64,000 bases of DNA, from assembly GCA_910578845.1 (NCBI GenBank), contig CAJTSL010000005.1:403-64402 (forward strand), written 5' to 3'. Made by a program: the position numbers and the translations under genes. Under the pieces are notes generated by a model. That model had not been told where the DNA came from and made no database searches. It saw nothing but the letters and a program-made list of their open reading frames with translations. Positions 7,068 to 16,162 of the stretch are shown piece after piece; the stretch's first letter is position 1; each line of letters starts with the position of its first letter. Origin of the DNA: an uncultured Lachnospiraceae bacterium. Lineage in GTDB: Bacteria > Bacillota > Clostridia > Lachnospirales > Lachnospiraceae.

Positions 7068-8855
7068 ATGCTGACGGTTATCTTGATCTGGCTCTATATG
7101 ATCTTTACTACGTTTCTGGCAGGGTATGGCATCTTAAGAGGCCTGACGCGGCTTTGCCCATATCAGGTGCGTAAATGGGACAGTTATTTGATGTGCGGTT
7201 TGGCAGCCGTTACCGTATATGCACAGTTCTGTAGCCTTCTGGGGCCGGTAGGGCTCGTGGCAAATGTGATGCTAACGGGCATTTGCCTTATCGTTGCCAT
7301 CATTAACAGAAAGAGTCTGTCAGAGGAGATACGGGAAAAGCTACGACGTATGCGAAAAGGAGAAGTAATTGCTTTAATTTTGCTGTTCCTGGTATTCGCA
7401 TACGGGACATCGAGAGGCATCATACATTATGATACGGGCCTTTACCATGCACAGAGCATCCGTTGGATAGAAGAGTATGGGGTGGTAAAAGGATTAGGCA
7501 ATTTGCATTGTCGGCTTGCCTATAATAGCGCTTCATTTGCGCTATCCGCGCTTTATAGTTTTGCTTTTCTGGGAGGCGCTTCCTATCACGCGACAGCAGG
7601 ATTCCTAGCATTCCTGGTGGCGGTAGTTTGTGGAGAGCTAACCGGATTTGTGAGAAGGAAACGCTTTATTGTTTCGGATTTTGCCAGAGTAATGGGCATC
7701 TATTATTTATTGGTGATCTTTGACGAAATGATATCGCCGGCATCGGATTATTTTATGGTCTTGACGACATTCTACCTTGTCATCCGGTGGATGGATTTAT
7801 TGGAAGAACAGGAGGAGACCATATTTCCATATGCGATGTTATGTGTGCTGGGCGTCTTCTTGCTTACGGTAAAATTTTCAGCGGCGCTAATGATCTTATT
7901 GACATGGAAGCCTGCGATGGCGCTTGTACGCCAGAAACGCTGGAAAGAAACGGTAATGTATCTATGCCTTGGGATTTTTACGGCAGCGCCGTTTTTGATT
8001 AGGAATGCATTGCTATCCGGGTGGCTTTTTTATCCGCTTACAGGAATTGATGTTTTGCAAGCCGATTGGAAAATCCCGGAGGGGATTGCGGCTTATGATG
8101 CAAAAGAGATACAAGTCTGGGGCAGGGGATATGTTGATGTAATGCAGTATGACAAGCCGATTTGGGAGTGGCTGCCGACATGGTTCCATAAGATAAGCGG
8201 TATGGATAAGCTGTTTGTCTTAGCCGCATTGGCATCAGTGCTAGTATATGTATTGCGACTGGTTTATTTGCTGTGGCGCATGTATCGTAAGCGTGTGCAT
8301 GGTAAGGAAGATGAGGCTGAAAGAAAAGCGCTATCGGAGATTGATTTTGGTTCTATAGAAGCAGACAGGAAGAATAAGAAAGACAAATTGCTGGCGGAGG
8401 GCGTATTGGTAGCATGTTTTCTTTTCTGGCTGTTGTCTTCGCCGCTCATCCGCTATGGCTGTGTGTATGCTTATCTGGTATCAGCTGTTGTAGCGGGGGA
8501 TATTCTCACAGAGTACTTATATGCGGATAGCAAACCGGGCGATATCCGGATACAAAAGCGGTATAAAATGTATATGGAGAAGGCATGTATCTGTCTGATC
8601 GGTCTTTTCCTTGTGTATAAGGCTATTGCATTTGGACGTGAAGTGGCGGGAGCCTATGTGAATGATTATTGGATCTGCCAAAAAGACTATGATAATTATG
8701 AGACGACAAGTTATGAAATAGATGGATTTACGTTTTATTATCCAGTAATGGGCGACCAGGTAGGGTATGAAAGTTTTCCTTCCTCGCCTGCACCGGCTAA
8801 GATCGGATTACGGGGCGGCGACATAAAAGACGGGTTTTATTTTCTAGGACAATGA
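7068..8855 (+). CDS. polytopic membrane protein, LIC_10190-like
   Basis: A 595-aa protein with about 12 predicted membrane segments. After the first few segments it has an outside loop with HYDTGLYHAQSIRWIEEYG, and its long C-terminal tail has NDYWICQKDYDNYETTSYEIDG. This agrees with the LIC_10190 family of surface-polysaccharide loci, whose function is not established; a GT-C glycosyltransferase or a polymerase is possible because of the acidic residue in the first large loop. It is tightly packed between gmd and fcl, so it likely acts in the fucose-containing polymer. Confidence 0.7.
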   Translation: MLTVILIWLYMIFTTFLAGYGILRGLTRLCPYQVRKWDSYLMCGLAAVTVYAQFCSLLGPVGLVANVMLTGICLIVAIINRKSLSEEIREKLRRMRKGEVIALILLFLVFAYGTSRGIIHYDTGLYHAQSIRWIEEYGVVKGLGNLHCRLAYNSASFALSALYSFAFLGGASYHATAGFLAFLVAVVCGELTGFVRRKRFIVSDFARVMGIYYLLVIFDEMISPASDYFMVLTTFYLVIRWMDLLEEQEETIFPYAMLCVLGVFLLTVKFSAALMILLTWKPAMALVRQKRWKETVMYLCLGIFTAAPFLIRNALLSGWLFYPLTGIDVLQADWKIPEGIAAYDAKEIQVWGRGYVDVMQYDKPIWEWLPTWFHKISGMDKLFVLAALASVLVYVLRLVYLLWRMYRKRVHGKEDEAERKALSEIDFGSIEADRKNKKDKLLAEGVLVACFLFWLLSSPLIRYGCVYAYLVSAVVAGDILTEYLYADSKPGDIRIQKRYKMYMEKACICLIGLFLVYKAIAFGREVAGAYVNDYWICQKDYDNYETTSYEIDGFTFYYPVMGDQVGYESFPSSPAPAKIGLRGGDIKDGFYFLGQ

Positions 8856-8919
8856 GTCTAGGAAAACTGAACAAAACTATGGATATGGAAATAGAGTAGA
8901 AGTATAAAAGGAGACGGAA

Positions 8920-9861
8920 ATGGATAAGACAGATAAGATTTATGTAGCGGGGCACCGGGGACTGGTAGGGAGTGCGATTGTCAGGAACTTACAAGCCAAA
9001 GGATATAACAATATTATTGGCAGGACGCATAAGGAACTGGATCTGACAAATCAGGCGGCAGTCAGGGATTTCTTCGAGACAGAGAAACCTGACGTAGTTG
9101 TCCTGGCAGCGGCAAAGGTAGGTGGGATTAATGCCAATAATACGGCGCCAGCGGACTTTGCGTATGAGAATATGCAGATTCAATGTAATGTGATCAAATG
9201 CAGCCATGATTATCATGTGAAGAAACTGCTATTCCTTGGCAGCACCTGCATTTATCCGAAGATGGCGCCACAGCCAATCCCGGAGGATGCGCTTTTGACG
9301 GGGCCGTTGGAACCGACTAATGAAGCCTATGCCATTGCCAAAATTGCGGGAATGGAAATGTGCAAGTTCTTTAAACGGCAATATGGTGATGACTTTATCA
9401 GTTGCATGCCCACGAATCTCTACGGGCCTTATGATAACTATGATCTGCAAGGGTCGCATGTGATGCCGGCAATGATCCGTAAATTCCATGATGCAAAGAT
9501 AAACCATACGCCGCAGGTAGAGCTTTGGGGAACCGGCACGCCGCTTCGCGAGTTCCTGTATGTGGATGATATGGCGGATGCCTGTGTGTTCCTGTTAGAA
9601 CATTATAATGGAGAAAGCCATGTGAATATTGGGACCGGGAAAGAAGTGACCATCAAGGAACTTGCCGGATTGGTGAAAAAGACAGTCGGGTATGAGGGTG
9701 AGATTGTCTGGAACCATGATATGCCGGATGGGACGCCTCGTAAGCTGACAGATGTCACCAGGCTGCATGAGCTTGGATGGCGTCACAAAGTAGAAATTGA
9801 AGAAGGCGTACAGGCGGCGTATGACTGGTTTAAGGAAAATGTTGATGCGGCTCGCTTATAG
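8920..9861 (+). CDS. fcl: GDP-L-fucose synthase
   Basis: A 313-aa bifunctional epimerase/reductase that turns GDP-4-keto-6-deoxymannose into GDP-L-fucose using NADPH. It has VAGHRGLVGSAI (residues 9-20), AAAKVGGINANN, GSTCIYPK (Ser108), the catalytic Tyr137-xxx-Lys141 in EAYAIAK, PTNLYGPYDN and GTGTPLREFLYVDDMA. GGAGA lies six bases before the ATG. With gmd and manC it gives a complete GDP-mannose to GDP-fucose branch. The usual symbols are fcl or wcaG. Confidence 0.96.
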   Translation: MDKTDKIYVAGHRGLVGSAIVRNLQAKGYNNIIGRTHKELDLTNQAAVRDFFETEKPDVVVLAAAKVGGINANNTAPADFAYENMQIQCNVIKCSHDYHVKKLLFLGSTCIYPKMAPQPIPEDALLTGPLEPTNEAYAIAKIAGMEMCKFFKRQYGDDFISCMPTNLYGPYDNYDLQGSHVMPAMIRKFHDAKINHTPQVELWGTGTPLREFLYVDDMADACVFLLEHYNGESHVNIGTGKEVTIKELAGLVKKTVGYEGEIVWNHDMPDGTPRKLTDVTRLHELGWRHKVEIEEGVQAAYDWFKENVDAARL

Positions 9862-9929
9862 AGCGTATGAGAAAAATAAGGCGGAAAGAAATTGTATTCG
9901 ATGGCCGGATGCTTCGGCGTATGGCCTAA

Positions 9930-9945
9930 GCGCGCCACAGCGCGC
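9930..9945 (+). promoter_or_regulatory. GC-rich hairpin before the manC ribosome site
   Basis: GCGCGC-CACA-GCGCGC forms a perfect 6-bp stem ending five bases before the GGGGA at 9950. It could limit ribosome access to manC; there is no T-run. Confidence 0.35.
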
Positions 9946-9959
9946 AGATGGGGATAAAT

Positions 9960-11030
9960 ATGAAAACATATGGCGTTATTTTAGCAGGCGGAGGCGGTAC
10001 GCGGTTCTGGCCTCTGAGCAGACAGGAGTTGCCTAAACAGCTTCTAAACCTGACAGGAAAAGATTTGATGGTGAATGAGACAATCGACAGGCTGGACGGG
10101 AATGTTGACAAAGACGATATTTTTGTTGTCACAAATACGACGCAGGTAGAATTGATGTTAGAGGCTACCGCGGGCCGAGTATGTGCCGATCATGTCCTGG
10201 CAGAACCGGCGGCAAGAAATACTGCGGCATGCATTGGGTATGCGGCAATGGAGATTTTGAAAAAATATGGGGATGGCATTATGTGTGTATTGCCATCTGA
10301 CCATTATATTAAAAAGACGGATGTCTATAAGCAAGTCTTGGCGGACGCCATCCGTATCGCACAGAAAACGGATGCACTTGTGACGATTGGCATCCAGCCG
10401 ACATTTCCTTCAACAGGATATGGCTATATCTGCCATGCACAGGAGAAGGCGTTAGACGGTTATTACCCTGTGAAGAGGTTTGTGGAGAAACCCAATTTAC
10501 AAACGGCAAAAGAATATCTGTTGTCAGGGGAATATCTCTGGAACAGCGGCATGTTCATCTGGAAGGCATCGGTTATCATGCATTATTTTGAAGAGCTATT
10601 GCCGGATATTTATGAATGTATACAGAAAATAGGGCAGGTATTGGGAACAGAAAAAGAAAAGGATGTGATTGCGGATGTCTATCCACAGATCCCGAAGATT
10701 TCCATAGATTATGGCATTATGGAGCGGGCGGATAAGGTCCTGGTGCTAGAAGGTGATTTTGGCTGGAGCGATGTGGGAAGCTGGGACGCCTTGGAAGCGT
10801 TGTATGATAAAGACGAGTATGGGAACATTACGTATGGGGAACAGGTGCATATTGACACTCATGATTGTATCATTTATGCTAAAAACAAGCTGGTGACGAC
10901 AATAGGGCTTGATAGTGTCGTTGTCGTAGAGACGGAAGACGCAGTGCTTGTGTGTGATAAAAACAGGGCGCAAGAAGTGAAGAAAATCGTGGAGGCATTG
11001 CAGGATTGCAATAAACGGCAGTATTTGTAG
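9960..11030 (+). CDS. manC: mannose-1-phosphate guanylyltransferase
   Basis: A 356-aa nucleotidyltransferase that makes GDP-mannose from mannose-1-phosphate and GTP, feeding gmd. It has the signature LAGGGGTRFWPLSRQELPKQ near the N-terminus, EPAARNTAACIGYAA, VLPSDHYI, STGYGYICHA, FVEKP, WNSGMFIWKA and DFGWSDVGSWDAL. It lacks the C-terminal phosphomannose isomerase half of long ManC proteins, so the isomerase must be elsewhere. The start at 9960 is chosen over 9948 because a GGGGA element precedes it. There is 98 bp between fcl and this gene. Confidence 0.94.
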   Translation: MKTYGVILAGGGGTRFWPLSRQELPKQLLNLTGKDLMVNETIDRLDGNVDKDDIFVVTNTTQVELMLEATAGRVCADHVLAEPAARNTAACIGYAAMEILKKYGDGIMCVLPSDHYIKKTDVYKQVLADAIRIAQKTDALVTIGIQPTFPSTGYGYICHAQEKALDGYYPVKRFVEKPNLQTAKEYLLSGEYLWNSGMFIWKASVIMHYFEELLPDIYECIQKIGQVLGTEKEKDVIADVYPQIPKISIDYGIMERADKVLVLEGDFGWSDVGSWDALEALYDKDEYGNITYGEQVHIDTHDCIIYAKNKLVTTIGLDSVVVVETEDAVLVCDKNRAQEVKKIVEALQDCNKRQYL

Positions 11031-11123
11031 GGATGCAAAGGTTTTTCGGATATAGAGCGTTGGCTTAGAGCGTCGTATAACAAAGCGCTGGCGTTTGGTT
11101 TCCAGGCATGCGATACCTTACAG

Positions 11124-11153
11124 TTTACAGAATTTAGCATTTTATGATATGCT
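11124..11153 (+). promoter_or_regulatory. possible promoter of the Spo0A-like gene
   Basis: TTTACA (11124-11129), an 18-bp spacer and TATGCT (11148-11153). An inverted repeat TTTACAG (11124-11130) / CTGTAAA spans to just before the ribosome site, which could be an operator. The call is moderate to weak. Confidence 0.35.
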
Positions 11154-11186
11154 TGTCCAAAACATACTGTAAAGGGGAATGATACA

Positions 11187-11567
11187 ATGGGCAGTAATAT
11201 GGTAGTAAAGGTAGAAACAGAGCCGATGATCTCCGGCTTGATGTTAGAGCTTGGCATACCGGCACATTTAAAAGGGTATCAATATCTACGGACGGCAATT
11301 AGCATGTGTGTAGAGGATATGGAACTGATCGGCAGTGTGACCAAACTATTATATCCGGATTTAGCGAAACGATATATGACAACAGACCAGAAGATAGAAA
11401 GAGCGATCCGCAATGCGATAGAGGTTTCATGGGAAAGAGGCAATGGAGAGCTCTTTAAGAAATTGTTCGGTTACAGTAATGGGATCGGACATAGCAGGCC
11501 TACGAATAGCGAGTACATAGCATCCGTTGCTGATTATGTGCGCTTAGAACAGGGGATTGTGGTATAA
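11187..11567 (+). CDS. stand-alone Spo0A C-terminal-type DNA-binding protein
   Basis: A 126-aa protein that corresponds almost wholly to the sporulation factor Spo0A effector domain: LELGIPAHLKGYQYLRTAI (about 19-37), VTKLLYPDLAKRYMTTDQKIERAIRNAIEVSWERG (about 50-84, the helix-turn-helix) and a PTNSEYIASVAD end. It has no phosphoacceptor receiver domain, so it would not be controlled by the sporulation phosphorelay in the usual way. AAGGGGAA precedes the ATG. It is a single gene between manC and the glycosyltransferases and is a likely regulator of this locus, or of part of the sporulation regulon. Function in detail is inference. Confidence 0.88.
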   Translation: MGSNMVVKVETEPMISGLMLELGIPAHLKGYQYLRTAISMCVEDMELIGSVTKLLYPDLAKRYMTTDQKIERAIRNAIEVSWERGNGELFKKLFGYSNGIGHSRPTNSEYIASVADYVRLEQGIVV

Positions 11568-11719
11568 GGAAGACTGAATAAATATAGTTTCAAAATGAAG
11601 TTTTAAAAGAGCAGGGTTTCGTGGATTATGAGAGGACGGATAAGGGCAGCAGATATAGGCAGAAGCAAGTCGGCATAATAGTGGAAATCCATGCGGGAAA
11701 GCATACAGAATAGACAGGC

Positions 11720-11760
11720 AGAGGAGAACCGATAGGGGCTCCTCTTTTGCTTTCCTTTTT
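11720..11760 (+). terminator. likely terminator in the 11568-11915 gap
   Basis: AGAGGAG (11720-11726) pairs with CTCCTCT (11739-11745) around a 12-base loop and is followed by TTTGCTTTCCTTTTT. It would end the Spo0A-like transcript. The remainder of the 348-bp gap holds only this hairpin and the promoter at 11771. Confidence 0.65.
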
Positions 11761-11770
11761 AATAGGAACA

Positions 11771-11779
11771 TGCTATAAT
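11771..11779 (+). promoter_or_regulatory. extended -10 promoter of the glycosyltransferase block
   Basis: TGC-TATAAT at 11771-11779 is a perfect extended -10 element. The -35 region (TTTCCT at 17 bp) is poor. It lies right after a terminator and 137 bp before the ATG at 11916, so it probably starts the long 11.9-22 kb operon; the long leader is notable. Confidence 0.6.
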
Positions 11780-11915
11780 AGACGCAAGCTTGGCAGCTTG
11801 TGTCCCACAGATTGCATCGTAATTCTTATCAAAGGTACGGTATTTTGTTATTTACGGGACTTTAGGACAACAAGCAGAGGCTGCATTTATAGTTTGGATG
11901 GAAATGGAGGAAATC

Positions 11916-12845
11916 ATGAGTCTGTTAAGCATCATCGTTCCATGCTTCAATGAAGAAGAGAATATAGCAGATTTTTATCATGAAGTATTGAAAAACGATT
12001 CTTTTTTCCGGGAAAAGGGATTAGAACTTGAATTTCTTTATATAGACGACGGCTCAAAAGATGGCACGGTAGCAGAGGTTAAGAAGCTACGGGCAGAAGA
12101 TGAAAGGGTACATCTCTTATCCTTTTCCAGGAACTTTGGAAAAGAGGCGGGGATCTATGCCGGCCTACAGAAGGCAAAAGGAGATTATGCCGTGTTAATG
12201 GATGTAGACTTGCAGGATCCGCCATCGCTCTTACCAGAGATGTATTCTTATATAGAGCAGGGATATGATTCAGTAGCGACCAGAAGGGTGACGCGGAAAG
12301 GGGAGCCGAAGATACGCTCTTTTTTTGCAAGGATATTCTACCGTTTGATGAACCGGATTTCGAAAACGGAAATCGTAGACGGCGCCAGGGATTATCGGTT
12401 AATGACAAGGCAGGTAGTAGACGCGATCCTGTCTATGACGGAGTATAACCGTTTTACAAAAGGGATTTTCGGATGGGTCGGTTATGAAACAAAATGGATT
12501 GAGTTTGAGAACGTAGAACGAAATAAAGGCGAGACAAAGTGGTCGTTTTGGAAGCTTTTCTTGTATTCTTTGGAAGGGATTATCGGTTTTTCTACGATGC
12601 CGCTTGCCTTTGCTTCCGTTATGGGCGTTTTGTTCTGTGTTGTGGCTTTCCTGCTGATTGTTGTCACAATTGTGCGGAAGCTGCTATTTGGCGATCCCAC
12701 TTCCGGCTGGCCTTCCTTAGTCTGCATTATTTCTTTAATCAGCGGCGTGCAGTTGTTTTGCCTGGGAATTGTCGGGCAATACTTATCTAAGACTTACATG
12801 GAAGTGAAGAGAAGGCCCATTTATCTGGTGAAAGAGGATATTTGA
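11916..12845 (+). CDS. GtrB/ArnC-like polyprenyl-phosphate glycosyltransferase (GT2)
   Basis: A 309-aa protein with a GT2 domain: SIIVPCFNEEENI at the start, YIDDGSKDGT (about 43-52), FSRNFGKEAGIYAGL, DVDLQDPP (about 93-100). Two C-terminal membrane segments (about 225-250 and 260-285) end in GIVGQYLSKTYMEVKRRPIY. This is the layout of enzymes that load a sugar from a nucleotide sugar onto undecaprenyl phosphate on the inner face. The product would serve GT-C enzymes such as those at 22.7 and 28.5 kb. The start at 11916 has GGAGG five bases upstream; earlier in-frame ATGs do not. Confidence 0.9.
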   Translation: MSLLSIIVPCFNEEENIADFYHEVLKNDSFFREKGLELEFLYIDDGSKDGTVAEVKKLRAEDERVHLLSFSRNFGKEAGIYAGLQKAKGDYAVLMDVDLQDPPSLLPEMYSYIEQGYDSVATRRVTRKGEPKIRSFFARIFYRLMNRISKTEIVDGARDYRLMTRQVVDAILSMTEYNRFTKGIFGWVGYETKWIEFENVERNKGETKWSFWKLFLYSLEGIIGFSTMPLAFASVMGVLFCVVAFLLIVVTIVRKLLFGDPTSGWPSLVCIISLISGVQLFCLGIVGQYLSKTYMEVKRRPIYLVKEDI

Positions 12846-13624
12846 TGAAAAAGGACATGGAGATGGGAGAACTAGTCAGTATCATTGTCCCGGTCTATTG
12901 TGCTGCGCCTTATATAGCCGAGACGATCAAGATGGTCAGGGGACAGACGTATCATCATTGGGAATTGATCCTGGTGGACGATGCTTCTTCCGATAATAGC
13001 GTGCAAATTATCCAGGAGATCATGGATAAGGAAGTAGCAGACAAACGTCTTCACCTTATCCGAAAAGATAGGAACGAGGGCGCTGCCAAGGCACGCAATA
13101 CAGGGATTGCAGAGGCGCAGGGAAGGTATATTGCATTTCTGGATGCGGATGATATCTGGCATCCGGACAAGCTAGAGAAAGAGATTGCCTTCATGGAAGA
13201 AAAGCATGCGGGATTTGCTTTTACCGCATATGAGTTTGGCGACGAGAATGCAAGAGGGACCGGGAAAATCGTGAAAGTACCGGAGCAACTGACTTATCGA
13301 CAGGCGTTATCGAGAACCGTGATTTTTACGACAACTGTTATGTTTGATACAACGGTAATTCCAAAAGAGCTGATATGGATGCCGACAGTAGAGAGCGAAG
13401 ATACGGCTACCTGGTGGAAGATCTTGCGGGCAGGCTATACGGCATATGGCTATCAGGAATCGCTCGCAATATACAGAAGACCGGCGAAGAGCTTATCATC
13501 CAATAAATTTGTAGCAATGAAAAGAATCTGGCATTTATATCGCAGGGAAGAGAAGCTTTCCCTTCTATCTAGTGCAATCTGTTTTTGCCTATGGGCAGTA
13601 CGTGCGACGTTAAGGCGCATATAG
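12845..13624 (+). CDS. GT2 family glycosyltransferase (short form)
   Basis: A 259-aa GT-A fold transferase: VSIIVPVYCAAPYI (about 11-24), LVDDASSDNS, NEGAAKARNTGI, FLDADDIWHPDKL (the DxD metal site, about 98-110), then VESEDTATWWKIL. It resembles EpsJ/LgtA-type enzymes that add a sugar to a lipid-linked oligosaccharide. The ATG overlaps the previous stop (TGATG), so translation is coupled. It ends soon after the catalytic domain. Donor and acceptor cannot be told. Confidence 0.88.
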   Translation: MKKDMEMGELVSIIVPVYCAAPYIAETIKMVRGQTYHHWELILVDDASSDNSVQIIQEIMDKEVADKRLHLIRKDRNEGAAKARNTGIAEAQGRYIAFLDADDIWHPDKLEKEIAFMEEKHAGFAFTAYEFGDENARGTGKIVKVPEQLTYRQALSRTVIFTTTVMFDTTVIPKELIWMPTVESEDTATWWKILRAGYTAYGYQESLAIYRRPAKSLSSNKFVAMKRIWHLYRREEKLSLLSSAICFCLWAVRATLRRI

Positions 13625-13655
13625 GAATCAAGAGAATCACAAATGAGGTGTTTTG

Positions 13656-15026
13656 GTGAAACGAATAGAATCTTTGAAGAGACTTGTCATATTACAGCTT
13701 TCTTTTATTGGTCTTATTTTGCAGACTGGTGTGTATGCCTATTATTGGATGATGGCGTATTATCCATTCCTCCATACGCATCGCCGCTTGAATTTCTATT
13801 TTAAAGGGCATGTATTGATGTTTTTGGTTTATTTTGTCCTGCTTTTTTTCTTTACCAGTACTTATGGCGGTTTGAAAATCGGTTATCTAAAGCCTGTTGA
13901 TGTTTATTTTTCCCAGTTTTTTTCCTTATTGGGGGTTAATCTGTTCTCTTATGTGCAGATCTCGCTGATGGCAAACTGGCTTGTGAACGCCAGGCCGATT
14001 ATTGAGACGATGCTGATACAGATTGTCTTATCGGCAGTATGGGTGTATGTCTGCAATATGTTCTACCATAGGGTGTTTCCCCCACGGGAGATCCTGCTCG
14101 TGCATGGAGAACGCCCTATTGATGCGATTGTTGAGAAATTCAATTCCAGAGAAGACAAGTATCGGATTAATAAATGTATAAATATTGCGGACGGCATGGA
14201 GAAAGTGAAGGAGGAAATCCTTCAGAGATATGGCGCGGTCGTATTATGGGATATTCCGATACAAGACCGGAATGAGCTTTTAAAATATTCTTACAGTCAT
14301 TCTATTCGTGTGTATATGATGCCCAAAATTTCGGATGTATTGGTAAAAGGCTCTGATCAGCTTCATCTGTTCGATACGCCGATTCTGTTGACAAGGGAGT
14401 ACGCCTTGAAAATTGAGCAGCGGTTGGTGAAAAGACTGATTGACTTAATATGCGCAGTGATCCTGCTCGTGATCGCGTCCCCGTTTATGTTGGTTACGGC
14501 GGTTATCATCAAACTCTACGACGGCGGCCCGGTACTTTATAAACAGATCCGCTGTACAAGGGATGCCAAAGAGTTTTCTATCTTAAAGTTCCGTAGCATG
14601 CGGGTAGACGCGGAGAAAGACGGCGTAGCAAGGCTTGCCTCTAAGAATGATTCCAGGATCACACCGATAGGGAAATTTATCCGCGCGGTCCGTATTGACG
14701 AACTGCCACAATTATTCAATATCATAAAAGGCGAAATGTCTTTCATTGGCCCGCGCCCGGAGAGGCCTGAGATTATCGCGCAGTACGTTGAAGAGATGCC
14801 GGAGTTTGTGTTCCGGATGAAAGTAAAGGCGGGCCTTGCCGGATATGCACAAGTATATGGGAAGTATAATACGACGCCATATGATAAACTGAAATTAGAT
14901 TTGACTTATATCGAGAATTATTCAGTATGGCTGGATTTGAAGCTGATGCTGTTGACATTGAAAATTTTATTTAAGCCGGAAAGCACAGAAGGCGTGGAAA
15001 GCGGCCAGACAACAGCGCATAAATGA
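13656..15026 (+). CDS. polyprenyl glycosylphosphotransferase (initiating enzyme)
   Basis: A 456-aa membrane enzyme that starts the repeat unit by moving sugar-1-phosphate to undecaprenyl phosphate. It has four N-terminal membrane segments, a soluble nucleotide-binding-like region, then a fifth hydrophobic segment and the catalytic domain of the WbaP/EpsE family: KRLIDLICAVILLV, GGPVLYKQIR, FSILKFRSMR, RIDELPQLFNIIKGEMSFIGPRPE and YTYIENYSVWLDL-type end. The GTG at 13656 is preferred over TTG at 13653 because GAGGTG lies five bases before it. This is the only priming transferase seen in the window. Confidence 0.94.
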   Translation: MKRIESLKRLVILQLSFIGLILQTGVYAYYWMMAYYPFLHTHRRLNFYFKGHVLMFLVYFVLLFFFTSTYGGLKIGYLKPVDVYFSQFFSLLGVNLFSYVQISLMANWLVNARPIIETMLIQIVLSAVWVYVCNMFYHRVFPPREILLVHGERPIDAIVEKFNSREDKYRINKCINIADGMEKVKEEILQRYGAVVLWDIPIQDRNELLKYSYSHSIRVYMMPKISDVLVKGSDQLHLFDTPILLTREYALKIEQRLVKRLIDLICAVILLVIASPFMLVTAVIIKLYDGGPVLYKQIRCTRDAKEFSILKFRSMRVDAEKDGVARLASKNDSRITPIGKFIRAVRIDELPQLFNIIKGEMSFIGPRPERPEIIAQYVEEMPEFVFRMKVKAGLAGYAQVYGKYNTTPYDKLKLDLTYIENYSVWLDLKLMLLTLKILFKPESTEGVESGQTTAHK

Positions 15027-15064
15027 TTTGGGTACATGCTGTAGCGAAGACACGGGGTATTCAT

Positions 15065-16162
15065 ATGAAAAACGGAAATGAGGGCATAGATTGTAAGAAA
15101 TATTTACTCCTTTTCCTGGGAAAGCTTTGGCTTGTCGTATTGGCGGCGGTTGCAGGAGCGGTTCTTGGCGGAGGGATTTACTGGTTCTATCATGTCGTGA
15201 TCAGTAACAACCGGGAATATAAGGCTGAATCTAAAATCTATTTGGACTTTGCGCCGGACGAGACGGGTGAGGTTTATCAGGCCTATAATGGCTATACATG
15301 GAATGACCTGATGGCGACGGAACCGATCCTGAACACGACAATGTCTTACCTACCGGATGGCTATACGCAGGAAGAAGTGACGGGAGCGACGACGGCAGAG
15401 ATCCTTTCTGATTTGCGTCTGCTAACGATTACTGTCATCACGGATGCGCCGGAGAAGACAAATGCGATCCTACAGGCAACAGACTTATCATTGGTGGACT
15501 TAGGAGAACGGGTGAAGGAATTTCGTGATATCAGCATCTATAAAGAGACGGAAGCGGAACTGGTGGTAGCTGACCAAAGGATGTTTCAGGCGGTGCTTCT
15601 CGGAGCCGTGCTTGCGCTACTGGCGGCGCTGCTTGTTATGGCGCTTGTGTATGCGATGGATGATAAGATTTATGTGCCGGGCGATTTGGCAATTGCCACC
15701 GACCTTCCTTTTGTAGGATTTCATTTTACGGATGCGGCTGCCGGGTTGGCTGGGAAGACGACGGGCAGGAAGATGGAAGAAGTGACAGGCGGGATGGACA
15801 CAGAAGCGATAGGTATGGTGGATAGAAAGACGTCGGACAGATCAGCCGCAAAGGTTGGAAGGAAGCAGAAATTGTACGAAACGTTACAAGAAGATTGTGA
15901 ACAGAACCGCGCGTACTTGGAAGAAGAAAACGGCTCAATGGTCACCTTCTGCATAAAGAAAGGCCAGCAGATAGAAAAAGATGATATGAAAAAGCTGCGG
16001 GAGGCGCAAGGCGTTTTGCTGGCAGTAACTTACGGGGCAATGGACAGAACGACACTTCGCTACCGGATAGAGCAGCTTAAGTTACAGGATTACAGGCTTA
16101 AGGGCATTTTGATACAGGATGCCGATATGAGGTTCTTGATATGGTATTACAATCATCTCTAA
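15065..16162 (+). CDS. Wzz/YveK-like chain-length protein with degenerate kinase-like tail
   Basis: A 365-aa protein. The first membrane segment is at about 12-40, an outside domain with KAESKIYLDFAPDETG follows, the second membrane segment is at about 178-203, then a cytoplasmic tail. The tail (about 290-365) has GVLLAVTYGAMDRTTLRYRI and LKLQDYRLKGILIQDADMRF, which resembles the end of bacterial tyrosine kinases (CpsD/YwqD), yet there is no Walker A motif and no tyrosine cluster. So it is a polysaccharide co-polymerase with what may be a pseudo-kinase relic. The ATG at 15065 is chosen; an ATG at 15023 overlapping the previous stop would add 14 residues. Confidence 0.85.
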   Translation: MKNGNEGIDCKKYLLLFLGKLWLVVLAAVAGAVLGGGIYWFYHVVISNNREYKAESKIYLDFAPDETGEVYQAYNGYTWNDLMATEPILNTTMSYLPDGYTQEEVTGATTAEILSDLRLLTITVITDAPEKTNAILQATDLSLVDLGERVKEFRDISIYKETEAELVVADQRMFQAVLLGAVLALLAALLVMALVYAMDDKIYVPGDLAIATDLPFVGFHFTDAAAGLAGKTTGRKMEEVTGGMDTEAIGMVDRKTSDRSAAKVGRKQKLYETLQEDCEQNRAYLEEENGSMVTFCIKKGQQIEKDDMKKLREAQGVLLAVTYGAMDRTTLRYRIEQLKLQDYRLKGILIQDADMRFLIWYYNHL

